Assembly: GCA_019925795.1 (NCBI GenBank) | Contig: CM034312.1 | Coordinates: 962,501-1,026,500 of the forward strand | Origin: Dendrobium chrysotoxum | Lineage: Eukaryota > Streptophyta > Magnoliopsida > Asparagales > Orchidaceae | Direction: 5' to 3' | DNA: 64,000 nt | Translations under genes and position numbers: made by a program | The notes under the pieces: generated by a model | The model's database searches: none | The model's input: the letters and a program-made list of their open reading frames with translations, nothing else | Told to the model about the DNA's origin: nothing | In this document: one piece after another, positions 46,175 to 57,600 of the stretch | Layout of the letters: each line of letters starts with the position of its first letter | Numbering within the stretch: position 1 is the first letter of the stretch

Positions 46175-46429
46175 TCAGGTTCTGTTGTGGATGGGATCAG
46201 ATCTCCTTCTAACACTTCTCTTCTTGTTGAGATCTAACGATGAAAATCTGGGAGCTACTCTAGCCTTCCTCTGCCAGCTCTGAGCATTCTTGTGGCCAGG
46301 AGTCTCAACCTTGAACTCAGGGTGATCGAGAAAAGACCCTCCACTTATACCAAGAACCTCACCTTGTTGCGGGACCAAAAGCCCAGAACAAATGAGAAGA
46401 GCAAGAAACAAACACAAGTAGAAAACCAT
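46175..46429 (-). CDS. CLE peptide precursor, CLE45-like
   Basis: 84 codons. Residues 1-20 (MVFYLCLFLALLICSGLLVP) form a signal peptide with a strong hydrophobic core. A variable, charged middle follows. The C-terminal CLE dodecapeptide is at residues 71-82 (46184-46219), RSVRRRSDPIHN, preceded by lysine and followed by RT and TGA. The SDPIHN end and arginine-rich start closely resemble the Arabidopsis CLE45 peptide (RRVRRGSDPIHN). CLE peptides are secreted, processed and perceived by leucine-rich-repeat receptor kinases. CLE45 acts through BAM-type receptors in root phloem and through SKM receptors in pollen. Odd point: position 6, usually glycine, is arginine. The gene is intronless, as expected, and lies 1.8 kb beyond the PPR gene on the opposite strand. 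Confidence 0.85.
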   Translation of the reverse strand: MVFYLCLFLALLICSGLLVPQQGEVLGISGGSFLDHPEFKVETPGHKNAQSWQRKARVAPRFSSLDLNKKRSVRRRSDPIHNRT

Positions 46430-47674
46430 TGTGGAGCTCTGGAGTACAGAAAGAAATGGAAGAGATTTCTTGCAATGAGAAAAACTGACTTGCTCCCAGG
46501 CTTTGATGCTGTAGATATAGTGGTAGTTTCCATGAAATTTGATTTTGGGTCTAAAAGTATAAAAGCTGAGAGAGGCTAGGAATGTCTTAAACCATTAAAG
46601 ATATTATACGAGTAATGCTGCACCTCAAAAAATTATACACCTAAATATTCAGAGCTCATTTTTAAAGGGGGAACAATGAACTCTTATAAGAGAATCTCAT
46701 TCACATTTCTTTGTGAAAATTTCTTGCTGATCATATTAGATTTATCTCAACATTCAAATATGACGTAAGGTCATCTTAGAAAGTTGCTTCTTCTGACATG
46801 TATGACTGACTGTAAAAAGGAGACGATACAGTAGTCTTAAGGAAGCTAACTATTGTCTTTGCATAAGATCCTTTGGGCTAACTTATCTCACAAAAATGAA
46901 TAGTAAAGCTGACGCATCGTAAAACAGAGAACACTAATAACACAAACGTAGCATTTGTTACCGTGGATGTGGATGTTGTGTTTCCTTCTTTATGCTTTTC
47001 CTTTTTTGCTTTGGACTTGGAATTTTGCCAAGACATCCAAGCAGTCGTTCCAAGTTATAAAGAACGGACAGCAAGAATCCCGTATTCCTTGCTTCTTGTA
47101 GACACATCGTCTTTATTATATAGGCTTATCAATCATAAATATTTTGCCGATAGACAAGTACAACATTATCACAACAAAAAGGCAGAATTAAATAGTACAT
47201 AACTAAAAGGTTTGTGCCAAATAAATCTTTGGGTGTATATAAATGGCAATATTAGATTCAAACACAAAATGAAATCATATAATTAATATTGATCATCTTT
47301 TTCATCATTTTTCAAAGAAAATGAATTTGGAATGATTCATAAACTCCACCCCTGTACATGAAAATCACTTAAATATGTAGCAATTTCACTTAACCATTAC
47401 AGTCCCAAACTCTTTTTATTATTACTTTTGTAAAACACGAATGCAACAAAATTTATTATTATCGGTAAATATTAGCCTCCGCTATAAAGATTAACACTAG
47501 TATGACTCATGGCACAATTAAATGATTTGTGGCGTATTTCAGAATATAAAATTTTATATCTCCTTAAAAGTTGAATAGTGGTGAAACAAAAAAAGGGTCT
47601 AGAGATTATTATAATATTCTAATTTATGTAGATATTTGTTCGAGCAGAAATGTAAGGTATGGTGATCTCTGAAA
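46430..47674. other. Upstream of CLE gene and downstream of PFK exons
   Basis: No further ORF with a recognisable domain. The small open frames (46292-46579 plus, 46963-47202 plus) look like chance. Confidence 0.5.
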
Positions 47675-47857
47675 TTAGGAAGAGGAAGGTGTAGTAAAGT
47701 GAGGCTGGCCAGTTGAGGTCAAACAACGGTGCCACATTCTGCTATTGGGGTCAACACGTCTTTGAGTTCTGATAACTTCTGTAATGGGAAGATACACATA
47801 ATGGGTATTGCAAATGCCTGTTGTTATACCACTGAACCCCGCAAATGCACCATGAAC
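47675..47857 (-). CDS. PFK: 6-phosphofructokinase, last coding exon
   Basis: 183 bp, phase 0, encoding 60 residues and stop (TAA 47675-47677). It begins VHGAFAGFSG after an acceptor CAG at 47858-47860 and includes ICNTHYVYLPI, VDPNSRMWHRCLTSTGQP and a short serine tail. These are hallmark C-terminal blocks of plant ATP-dependent phosphofructokinase, which phosphorylates fructose-6-phosphate in glycolysis. No frameshift or stop is present. Confidence 0.92.
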   Translation of the reverse strand, partial: VHGAFAGFSGITTGICNTHYVYLPITEVIRTQRRVDPNSRMWHRCLTSTGQPHFTTPSSS

Positions 47858-48474
47858 CTGCTCATGGAAATTATTAGAAAATAAAAAATATATACAATTA
47901 TTCTGATCATATACATTTGTCCAGATTGGGTCAATGCAATATCTGAGCAATACAAAAAGCTAGTCAGCTATTCGATACAGCTAGTCACTTCCTGATACCT
48001 TTGAATCGTGAATTATGTTTAGAAACCATCTCCAAACATTTGTTTGCTCGTGCTATTAATGCGCTAAACAGGTAATCACCTATAATTTGAGGGTGAGTCG
48101 GAGCCGCGCTTAAAATATTTGCAGATATATTTGCAGATATGGTTCAGGAAATCATTGAAACATATATATTATAAGAGATAAGACTACATACAATATGCAT
48201 GCATCAGCCTCCGCAGAGAGGATGCATTAGAGGGAGGCTCCATACATTGAGTACACGGCTCTTTTTAGTTATTTTTTTATTTTGTGTAGAATTCCATTTA
48301 GTTAATGAACCAGGCCTCACGGCCCAGCTTATAGGATTTTTTGCACCCAAATAAAAGAGGCCTTGATAGTTGATAAATATACTGCAATCAATTTATTCCC
48401 TTATTAAAGGTGCATTAAAGAGGAAATAGGCTTGGGAAATAAAACGCAAGAAAACAAAAAAAGAGTATACTTAC

Positions 48475-48603
48475 AGCATTCTGGCCAAGTACAGTGCATA
48501 GAATAGCATCTGATGCATTGGCACGGCATGCACGGATCATATATGTCGGATCAATGTACTTTACATCTGCTGGAAAATCAGCTTCCTTACAATATCTTCT
48601 TAT
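48475..48603 (-). CDS. PFK: 6-phosphofructokinase, penultimate exon
   Basis: 129 bp, phase 0 at both ends, 43 residues: IRRYCKEADFPADVKYIDPTYMIR, then ACRANASDAILCTVLGQNA. The acceptor TTTGCTTACAG and donor GCT/GTAAGTATAC are canonical, and the exon joins cleanly to the last exon over a 617-bp intron (47858-48474). The next exon upstream (blocks such as the GHMVIVVAEGAGQ type) was not found in 48604-52160, so the rest is in a very long intron, outside the window, or lost. Confidence 0.92.
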
Positions 48604-50527
48604 CTGTAAGCAAAATCAAACTATGATATCAATGAATGGATGTAAAATGTGGGCCATTCGGGTCAATATATGGAAACAAAATGTAGACATTAAACAAAAA
48701 AAATTTATAAGACTGATAAATGTAAAGCTAAGCATAAAATAAGTTGATTGACTAATACTTTCATAAACATGTAATAAAACATGTGATGGAGGATTTTCTT
48801 CATAAAAAAGCATGTAAATTAACTTTTGAAGAAATAATGCAAAATATATAGAATAATTGGGAGCATAAAACCAGTGCTATTAAAATCACACTTTGAAACT
48901 TTCTATATGATCTACGACTCATAGTCACAATGCCTCACTTGATCACAAGGTGCTTTGCCACTGCAAAGTGCAATAAAGAGCTTGTACAGCTTGTACCGCA
49001 GCGCTCTGCATTATCGCGCCAAAGAGTGTTTCACCTTGAATGCAATCTTCCCCACTCATTAATTAACAAAGAAAAAGGTTTAGGTTCCGATTCAATCTTG
49101 TATGTAAACGTGTATCCATCCAACTCTTGACCTTTTGATTTGAAGATTTTTTTCCTAATGCAATTCTTCTCTCAATATATTCTCTTCGCTAGATCATGCC
49201 AATCTTAAGGCTTGTCCATAATTCTTCTCCCCTTACGGTTCTCTATGTTGATTTTCAATATTCTTTATCCACAAAAATAAAATTCTGGCCAACTATCAAT
49301 ATCTATTTATGCAATCCTACAACTATGTAATTTTATGGCATTGTTCAAATTGATTCATTTCCTAATTTATCCATGATGGTTGATTGCGCATGATTAGGTG
49401 ATGGGCAAGATACTCATGAAGGGATGATTATATCCCTTACATTTTTCTATTCCTAATGCTCTGTCTTGCACTTGTCTTCCTTGTTGGACTCTCAAAAGAA
49501 CCCTTCGACTTCTCTAATATCAACTGTGTGTGTATTTTTCCTTCAGGACTACAGACCCCTTTTTGTCGGGTATCCATTCAAAATCATCTCGATATAAGAT
49601 GGCACTGCAATGATCTTAAGCTAAGAATTGAGGGGGTTGGTTGATTAAGGAAAGATAAGGCTGGTGAAACCCCTGGACTTCCACTCGTCATAGAGCTGGT
49701 GAAACCCCTGGTGCCTATCAACCTAGGACTAGTGGAGGATGGCAAAGTATTTGGCATCAACTCTATCAACACTATCTTGTAATGAATGAAATAAACTATT
49801 TCCACGCGTAGAGGAAATCACAATCCATAGTGAAAGTAATAGACAAAGAATCATATCATGACTCGCCAGGATATGCCCTTCCTCCAGGCAGACTAAGTGA
49901 CGATCAGTTCCTTGAAAAATTAAGAGCCTAAAAGTTTTAAAAAGCATAAAATGAAGTCATGACTCAAGTCATCCAATATCAAACATCTTCAAGCCAGGAA
50001 GCATATTAAAGAATGCCATGTTGACCACATAGTATCCCTCAACAAGCCTAGATAGAACGCTGCCACAAAAATTATGTTAGTGTCCTCATTTTTCCACTTA
50101 ATTATGACAATTAGATTCTAGGGATCAGTGAGACATAGGTTTCTCTCTGTATTCACTCAAGAAGCTAAGCTTTCCAACCCGTGGAATACTATCAAAGCAT
50201 CACATAGAAGAACCATTGATACCTGCCCTAGCTCTCCTAGTTAGCACCAGCGATTCCTATTAAGTCTTTTCTAAGGTCCTCCCGAGATATATTTTCCTGA
50301 CCAAGCTCCTTGACTTGAGCTATCAATGCTAGTAACCGAAGAATATTCACTTGTTGCTTTTATATAGTTAGTTGGGTCCTTGATTGATCAACTCATCATC
50401 TTGTTAGCAAAAGTATTTTGAATGCTATAAATCTTGTTAGCAAAATTAACTTTTTAACAATAGATTTAGATTAATTAATTAAAAATAAAATAATTATACT
50501 TATAAATAAAAAAAATAAAAAAACTAA
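48604..50527. other. No gene recognised
   Basis: No phosphofructokinase exon could be read on the minus strand. A short duplicated word (GGCTGGTGAAACCCCTGG-like, near 49660 and 49690) is present. Other ORFs are short and featureless. Confidence 0.45.
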
Positions 50528-50684
50528 ACGGGTCAAAATCGGGTTGGTAGTTCAACCTTAACTCAACCCATTTAATAAAGGGGTCAAAATTTCAGACCCG
50601 AACCCGACCCGTTTATTAAACGGGTCAACCCGAATTCGGATTTTCGGGTTGAGTTGATTAGTTGAGTCATTTTTTGACACCCCT
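50528..50684. mobile_element. hAT-like MITE fragment (..TTTTGACACCCCTA)
   Basis: It is rich in GGGTCAACCCGAA and AACCCGACCCG words and ends TTTTTGACACCCCTA, an end seen again at 60385. This is a common plant hAT-type terminal word (reverse complement TAGGGGTGTCAAAA). The opposite terminus is not recognised. Confidence 0.5.
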
Positions 50685-50899
50685 AGGGCATCATAATGAC
50701 TCATTCCCTCATTCCAAACACCTGAAGTAAGATGCATCACTTCTTCATTGCTTTTCATGGGCCCCCACTTCATGGATAATGTCATCAACAACTCCATACT
50801 GATTTTACATCGATCTCACCACTTGCTCCTAGTAATAGTAACTACCCTTTTGTAGGCCTCTCCTTACGATTGTTGCCTTCTATAGAGGAGATAACCCCA

Positions 50900-52160
50900 T
50901 AGTCCCTATCTTGCAGCAATTTCTATTTTACCATCAACATCAAAGTGATTGCCAAGGATAGAATTCCATTGACATACACACTAGTATTTTTATTGATGCC
51001 CCTTTGTTTGGGAGTGTAAAAGAATCCAAATTACTAGCATGCCTCTTAGGTCTCTTTCTAGCATCTCCATTGATGACGTTAACACCGCAAACCCTCATTG
51101 ATAGAAAATACGGTATGGGTCAAGGCATTATAAAGCTACCCACATCATAATGTGGAAGTTTCAAACACCATGACCAGTACCTCAATCCTTACTCTTCTCT
51201 CTGTTGATGCCTACAGAGCTATCTACCATTGACATTGAATTGACCATCAAGGAGAGCTTCATGGACATGCACACTAGTACCTTTATTGACTCCCCTCCAC
51301 TTGGGAGTACGCCCCCTAACTCTCTTTCCAGCATCTCCACTAGTAATGTTAGTGCCTGTAGAACCTCAATGTTGGTGAAGGCAATCCATACATGTCAATG
51401 GTGCAAAATGGCGTGCGCCATGGCCCACGGCTCAGCGTGGCGTACATATGGTGCTATTTACGCGGCGCATCAAAATAACGTGTGCTATTTGCGCCATGCA
51501 TGGGCAATGGCACATGGCGCAAGATGCTCATGACGCGCACTATTTTGTTAATATGTTATAAATTTTAAATTATAAATTATAATTATTTTTTTAGGTTTAT
51601 ATATTAATATCATAATTAATTAATGTTTAAATTAAAAAAATATCAAAAAACTTTAAATGATTTAATTTTTTTATAGGATTTAAAGCTATCATTTTTGTAT
51701 TAGGCGGGATTTAGGATAAATTATGCTTAAATTCTGTTAAAATCTATTGATCTAAGTTTATGTAAGATTTAAAATCGTCATTTTTACTATTTGACGGGAT
51801 ATTTATGCCTAAATTTTACTCTAATTAATCTATTATTTATTATTTAATGGTATTTAAAATTAATGAATATATATATTTTAATTATTTTCTATTGTGCATT
51901 ATATTTAAAAAGGCGCCGTGCACTATGCGTCATGGCTCCACGGGGATCTTGGCGCCGTGGTGCGTCATTTGCCATTGACAAGTATGAGGCAATCTGAGTC
52001 AAAGCATTAGAAAGCTACCCCTATTGAACACCAAGATGAAGGCCTTAATCTCCTATTTATTCCCCATTGATGTCAACCTTGAGCTAGATAATAAACACAT
52101 ATGCCTAAGGGTGCACCATTAACTATTGAGGGTCTCTCTGTTCTTACAGGGATCATTGCT
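50900..52160. repeat. Degenerate duplication, second copy split by a MITE
   Basis: 50940-51150 and 51230-51386 plus 51995-52030 are related. They share ACACTAGTA.TTTTATTGA, TTGGGAGT, CTCT.TT.CAGCATCTCCA and TCAA.GCATTA.AAAGCTACCC. The second copy is interrupted by the hAT MITE, so the first copy serves as an approximate empty-site reference. Confidence 0.55.
51387..51986. mobile_element. hAT-type MITE, 600 bp
   Basis: The termini CATACATGTCAATGG and, inverted, CATACTTGTCAATGG pair as TIRs that continue imperfectly for about 35 bp. The 8-bp TSD AGGCAATC is at 51379-51386 and 51987-51994. The ends are GC-rich with GGCGCC and GCGCCATGG-type words; the core is AT-rich and non-coding. An 8-bp TSD is the hAT signature. 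Confidence 0.85.
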
Positions 52161-52796
52161 ATAGAAAGTTGTGGGCTCCAAAAATTCGTACCTTGACCTC
52201 CCTTGCTTTCGAGGGAGTTTTAACAAATTAGGTTCCGGGATAAATTTTTAGAAGGCAGATTGGGTTTGAAATAAGACTACCTAGAGATTTCACCCCCATT
52301 TTGCGAGGACTTTATGATCTGAGTTCTGGTTTCCTATAAGCGCAAGCCCCTATAGTTAATTACCCCTCCCAATAACGAGAGAGAACTTTCGATTAAGGCT
52401 AGTCTTCAATTAGATATGTAGAGATATGTATCTGGCATATAGTAGCAGCATGGGTTTTCATTTTGGAAATTTGATATTTAGAATTAAAAATTTCAGCACC
52501 TTGAACTTAAAGTGGATGATGGGGGAATGGATGATGGACCCGATCAAGATCCCATAGTTCCGTCGTCTCATGCCATAGTGGTCCCTAGTCTACTTAGTCA
52601 GAGAAGATAGTCGAACCAATCTGACAGAAGGATCCTTGTCGGCAGCTATGGGTTGCTTCGTCCAAGGGTACTTTATAGAACTGGGGTAAATATTTATCTA
52701 AGGGGACAAATTTGAATCCACCTTAGCTAACAGAGAGTTTTTTGCTCCATCGATTATATCCTATTGATTCATATCTTAAGGATTTAGTGTCATTGG

Positions 52797-53539
52797 TAGG
52801 GCTGCAAACGAACCGAGCCGAGCCGAGTATGTGAGTGTTCATGTTTGAGTTCATTTATCATTAGCATGTTCAAGTTTGGTTCATGTTTGATTCGAGTTCT
52901 ATTGTTTGTATTCATGTTTGGTTCGTTTAATTTAAGGGTGTTCATGTTTGGTTCATGTTTGATTCGTTTAGTGCTTATCGAGCTTTAAACAAACAAGCCT
53001 TAACGAGCAATGCTCGTGAACATATTTAGCAAACAATCTATTGAAGAAACAAACTTTAAATTTGTTCATGAACATCTTAGGACAAATATGAAATGTCTCT
53101 TGTTCATGAAATTAAATTTATCCTACAAAACACACTACAACAACAACAACAACATCAAGCCTTTATCCTACAAAACACACTATCAAAACAAATATATCAT
53201 ATAAAATAAAGCATGTTGATATTTATATTATGTATATTTATTAATTTTATAATTAAGTATTAATCGAGTTTTTATCGAACTTATTCACGAAAGCTGAATT
53301 GAACACGAATCGAGCTTTTTATTGAGCTTATTGTTGAGCTTGTTCACGAACTTCAAATGATATTGTTCGTGAACATAAATGAACTGAACACATTAGTGTT
53401 CAAGCTTGTTTATTTAAGGATCGAGTATTTAAAATGTTGTTCAAGTTTGTTTGTTTAGTTAGTTAAACGATCACAAACGAGCTTTAATCGAACCGAACAT
53501 CGAGTAGCTCGTCGAACGTTTGGTTCGCTTGCAGCCCTA
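52797..53539. mobile_element. hAT-type MITE, 743 bp, in copy B
   Basis: TIRs TAGGGCTGCAAACGAACC and, inverted, TAGGGCTGCAAGCGAACC. The 8-bp TSD GTCATTGG is at 52789-52796 and 53540-53547. The interior is built from TTCGTTCATG/CGAGCTTGTTCACGAAC-type words and has no ORF. Copy A lacks it at the equivalent position (about 2035), which gives an empty site. Confidence 0.93.
53139..53166 (-). mobile_element. 28-bp LINE tail insertion with 17-bp TSD
   Basis: CAACAACAACAACAACATCA plus AGCCTTTA matches the 3' tail of the RTE LINE at 7161-7188. It is flanked by exact 17-bp duplications, TCCTACAAAACACACTA, at 53122-53138 and 53167-53183. This is an extremely 5'-truncated insertion inside the MITE. Confidence 0.85.
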
Positions 53540-54457
53540 GTCATTGGGGAACATACCAGCTATGGCCATGACCGTAATTTAGTGGTGCCATTTGGCGGCA
53601 AACTATCAGGTTCAAAGGGCCCCAATTATAACCGTTTACCAGCAGTGCTATTTGGTCATAAAACCGCCGGTTAGAAGATACATGCCACATCCTTGCTAGA
53701 AAAAGACTGTTTGAGAGTGAATCCTAGTGATATTTTCGACTAGATATTAGTTCTTTGTGAGCTGAAGTGATATTTAAATTTATCCACCTCGACAAATTAT
53801 TGCGGAGGGTGGATGAGTTTTGCTTTAAGTGTTTGATGGCTTATTTCGATTTTAAACATTTTGAATTTTGAAATTTTTTTTGGATTTTTTAACTTTCGTG
53901 AGTATTTGAGAAGCATTTTGAATATTTGAAATTAACCCCTCCGATTGAGATCTACGTTCAACACGGCCATCATCGAGGTATTATAGGTAATTGAATTTTA
54001 TTTGCAGGTTGAACCTTGTCGACTCTATCCATTTGCTGACAGAGGATCGAGTTCTTCGGAGGCTTTATGCCTTTGTTAGTGAATTCTCTTGGTTATCGGC
54101 CTTGAAGGCCTAATATGAACGTATAAAACCAAATATTCTGGTCGATGCCGCGGCCGTATTTATTCATTGGTTCAAGTCGTGTCAACTCCCGTCCTATCAC
54201 AGAGAAGGATTGGACTTGAACTTAAGTTCATTTCTTGACCCACGTAGCATCTTTGATGTCACATGTGTAAATACGACACGCTTATCGGGGCCCATGCGGG
54301 TGTATATTACTATATGTATATAGATTAATGTGCTTGCATGTGCACTTCTATGTTTAAGTGTATGCATATCGCAGTGCATGAGTGGGGGCATTTTTGAGAT
54401 ATTTGATGCTGATCGGTCGTGCGGGTGACCATTGTTTAAATGTGCGCGACGCTCTGT

Positions 54458-54700
54458 TTGAGAGCTTAGAGATGCCTTCTGTACGCTTATATGCATGTTG
54501 AGGACTTGGTGGTGCAACGTCGTGGTGTGCTGGCTATCATTCGGGAATTTGTAAATGCCTTCTGTCCGCTTGTATGCATGTTACAGATCCGGCGGCTTGA
54601 CGTCATGCGTTGTGTCTCATTTGAGAATTTGTAAACGCCTTCTGTCCGCTTGCGTGAGTGTTGCGGATCAGATGGCGTAGCTTCGCGCTATGGGTTTCCC
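54458..54700. repeat. About 81-bp tandem repeat x 3 in copy B
   Basis: Units share TGCCTTCTGTCCGCTTG.ATG.ATGTT at about 54473, 54555 and 54635. Copy A has only one such unit (about 2946-2990), so the array expanded after the copies separated. Confidence 0.7.
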
Positions 54701-56383
54701 GCTGCCTTGTACAGGTAGACTATCGTGTACTAACTAGTCTCTTGCTATTGCTGGTAGATGTTGCCATATGTTCCAGTTCCCTTATATATTTCTTGTGGAT
54801 GGCATGTTAGGTGTACAACAGGTCTCTTACAAGGGCCCATAGACACTTTGATTTGCTACATGTCATCCGATATTTGCTTATAGATGGCATATAGTATAAA
54901 TGACGGGTCCTACAAGGGCGGCCCATAGGTATTTGCATTTGTCGTCAATCAATCACCTTTTGCTTGCAAGGGATCTGTGTATTCGTCTTCCCCGAGATAA
55001 TTATTAAATGTAGGAGTATTACAGCGTTCTCTACCTACTACCAATCACCACCCGTAAGTATATTATTATGTCTACAAAGAATCTTTTGTCGTTAGTAGCA
55101 GGTATTTGCATTCATTATGTGCTCCACTGGGCACATTTGCAAGAGCCTACGTTGTTTGATTTAGTTTATTGTGAGGGTGTTGCAATATTCGTCACCTCCT
55201 ATTACAACAGCCTGCAGATGATTTTTATATATTGTTGATATGTCACCCTTGCCTTCAGATGATATCTCGTACATATGTCTATGCTCGCAGAGGACCGGCC
55301 ATCCTTACAAATATATCTGTTGTTGCTGGTTGTAGGGGCTTCTATATTTACTTGCTTAACTTGTATGAACAGCACACATTAGTTGTCGTCATTCGCTAAA
55401 GACACCTGCATATTTACCTACAGTCAAACTGCATATTTCTTTTTAATTTTCATTGCTTGCGGGCTTGAATGCATGTGTTCGTATCTTGATGTCGAATGTA
55501 GAGCATTGTGGCATTCATCACATGTTGGCTTTTATTCGTAGGCGATTTCCGTATGCATCTGCAAGCCAATTGACATTGAATGAAAAGACGCCGTAATAAT
55601 CATCATATGCTGCGTTGTATACCTGTCGGAGGTTTCATCGCACTAATTGGCAAGTTGCTGCATTTGCATGTGTCTCTTATAGTGTTCGTAGGAACAACTG
55701 CATGCATTTGCAAGACAGCTGACGTTGGTCGTAGGAAGATTATTGCATTCATAATTCAACTACTTTCTTCGTTGTTTGCTAATGTTCATATACATTGTAT
55801 GCTTTTTATCCTCGCTTTTAGGCGGTATGCAGCTTTCATTTGCCAACTAGCTGATGTTGACTGAAGGGATGTTGTAGTGTTCGCTTGCATGTCAACTTCC
55901 TTCATTTGCAGGGGATTTGTGCATTTGACCATTGTATGCCACTTCTCACCACCATCATAATAACTCTTTGTGCATAATGTCTTTAGTTGGTTTATGATGT
56001 GAGTGATAACGTTAGCATTGTTGCTAATTGGGATTTGCATTCATGACTTCCATGAATAAGATGTAGTTAGTTGTATTTGAAGTTCTTTGTCCGGCACAAG
56101 CTTCATGTTCGTCGATTGATGTTCATTTGAATATTTTAGATTATTAATTGGCATCTTGTATTCCCAATTTTATCGTGCATTTGAAAGGTTTGTAATATCA
56201 TTTAGCGTTCGCAATTTAGAGTAATTATTCATTTAGTAATTTGAAGTCCAATTCCTTGATGTCCATTCTAGTTCAAGTCCCCTGCATTTAGTTCAAATTC
56301 AAGTCCTCTGTTTGCTATGAATTTTGGCAGCCTCCTTGCGTCTCCCTCGTGTAGGAAAAATTCCAAGAGTCATAACCTTCCCC

Positions 56384-56650
56384 TCCACGCTACGAGAGCG
56401 CTTCAGGTAGATGTCGAGTGACACCGTGGCTGTATTTCTTCAATCCCCGCCACGCTACGAGAGCGCTTAAGGGTCTTCAAGGTACCTATTAGAAAACGTG
56501 CAATTTTCTTTCCCCGTCATGCTACGAGAGCGCTTAAGGGTACTTATAAGTGTCCCCACCATGCAACCAGAGCGTGTACAGGGCCTACCCGCCTCGCCAT
56601 AAGCGTCGCATCGGGCTCTCACCAACGTGTTATGAGAGTGCGTATAGGGG
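56384..56650. repeat. Hairpin array B (CCACGCTACGAGAGCG x 5)
   Basis: Five units near 56384, 56448, 56515, 56556 and 56622. In the best ones CGCT pairs with AGCG over ACGAG (56388-56400). It corresponds to array A at 4747-5075. The loop changed from ACTAAA to ACGAG while the complementary arms were kept in several units. Confidence 0.65.
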
Positions 56651-56799
56651 GTCCTCCGACTCGCCGCCAACGCCGAAAGTGGGGTTTTCGCCGCAAACAC
56701 TAAAAGCGGTCCTCCTGCGCGACGTGATGATGGTGCGGTGGTGAAATGCACAACTCACACAAATCTCTCCTTTCTTTTTTTTCTTCTTTTTTTAAGTAT

Positions 56800-56872
56800 A
56801 TATATGTATTATATAACTATATAACTATATATATATATATATATGCACACAGAGAGAGATAGAGAGAGAGAT
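56800..56872. repeat. (TA)n and (GA)n microsatellites
   Basis: A TATATA run at about 56826-56844 is followed by CACACAGAGAGAGATAGAGAGAGAG. Confidence 0.9.
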
Positions 56873-57600
56873 AACCTGGCTATGAGGTGTCGGCTATGAC
56901 TTAGATCAGATAGGGGAGGAGACGGGAAGGCAGCGACTTATAGAGATTAGGGAGATCGGGTGTGAAGGCTAGGGCAGGTCGGTCGAGCAGAGGAAGAAAT
57001 GGAGTTTGGCTAGGGCCGGGTCGGCAAGAGGAATCGGGGCATGTAACTGGTTGCAATCTGACACAGCGAAGGGATGAGGCGTCGAGTGCAGCTCAGGAAA
57101 GGAGGATATCGGGCGCAAGGTTGCGAGGTAGATCGGCATTCCTGTGTGCGAGAATTGGAGGCTTGGATGTTAAAGAAGCCAGCTTTGGTTTGGTGAACTC
57201 GACGAAGAACTGCGGGTAGCGGTTTGACGGGCTTCGTGCGAGAGGAAGAAGAGGGAAAACTTGTGGCTGGATTCGACCTGGAGAGGGAAGTTGGGTGTTT
57301 GGTTTTGATCGGAGCAGGAGATGGATCGGAGCTAGGGACTCGGCTTGAGGTTTGCAGCAGGGAGAGTTTGAGTGTGTTTACGCGTGCGGGAGAGAAGGTG
57401 AAGAAGCTGGCTCGTGTGGAAGAAGAAGCGCAAAGCCTTCATTCGGTCGGCTTTTAACGACGAGTGTTGAACGAAGATTGCGGGATTGAAGCGAGCTACA
57501 CACGCGGGAGACGGGACACGACATCGACGCCGTTTTGCAGGGGGATGGGCACTGTAGACGCAGTATATTCAGCAGGGATTTTGACAGGTATGTATATATT

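Larger units (their letters stand above)
52163..57600 (+). mobile_element. Long non-coding repeat, copy B (LTR-like)
   Basis: Same family and orientation as copy A. It starts TGTGGGCTCC and keeps the block AGAGATTTC.CCC.CATTTTGCGAGGACTTTATGATCTGAGTTCTGG at about 52260-52330 and further landmarks at 53920-54200, 55860-56640 and 57430-57590. It ends near a donor-like GACAG/GTATGT at about 57587. It carries a hAT MITE inserted at 52797. Without the MITE its length is close to that of copy A. No coding capacity is seen. Confidence 0.6.

Noticed and set aside
46292..46579. 95-codon plus ORF opposite the CLE gene
   Set aside because: Antisense shadow of the CLE precursor, with no signal or domain.
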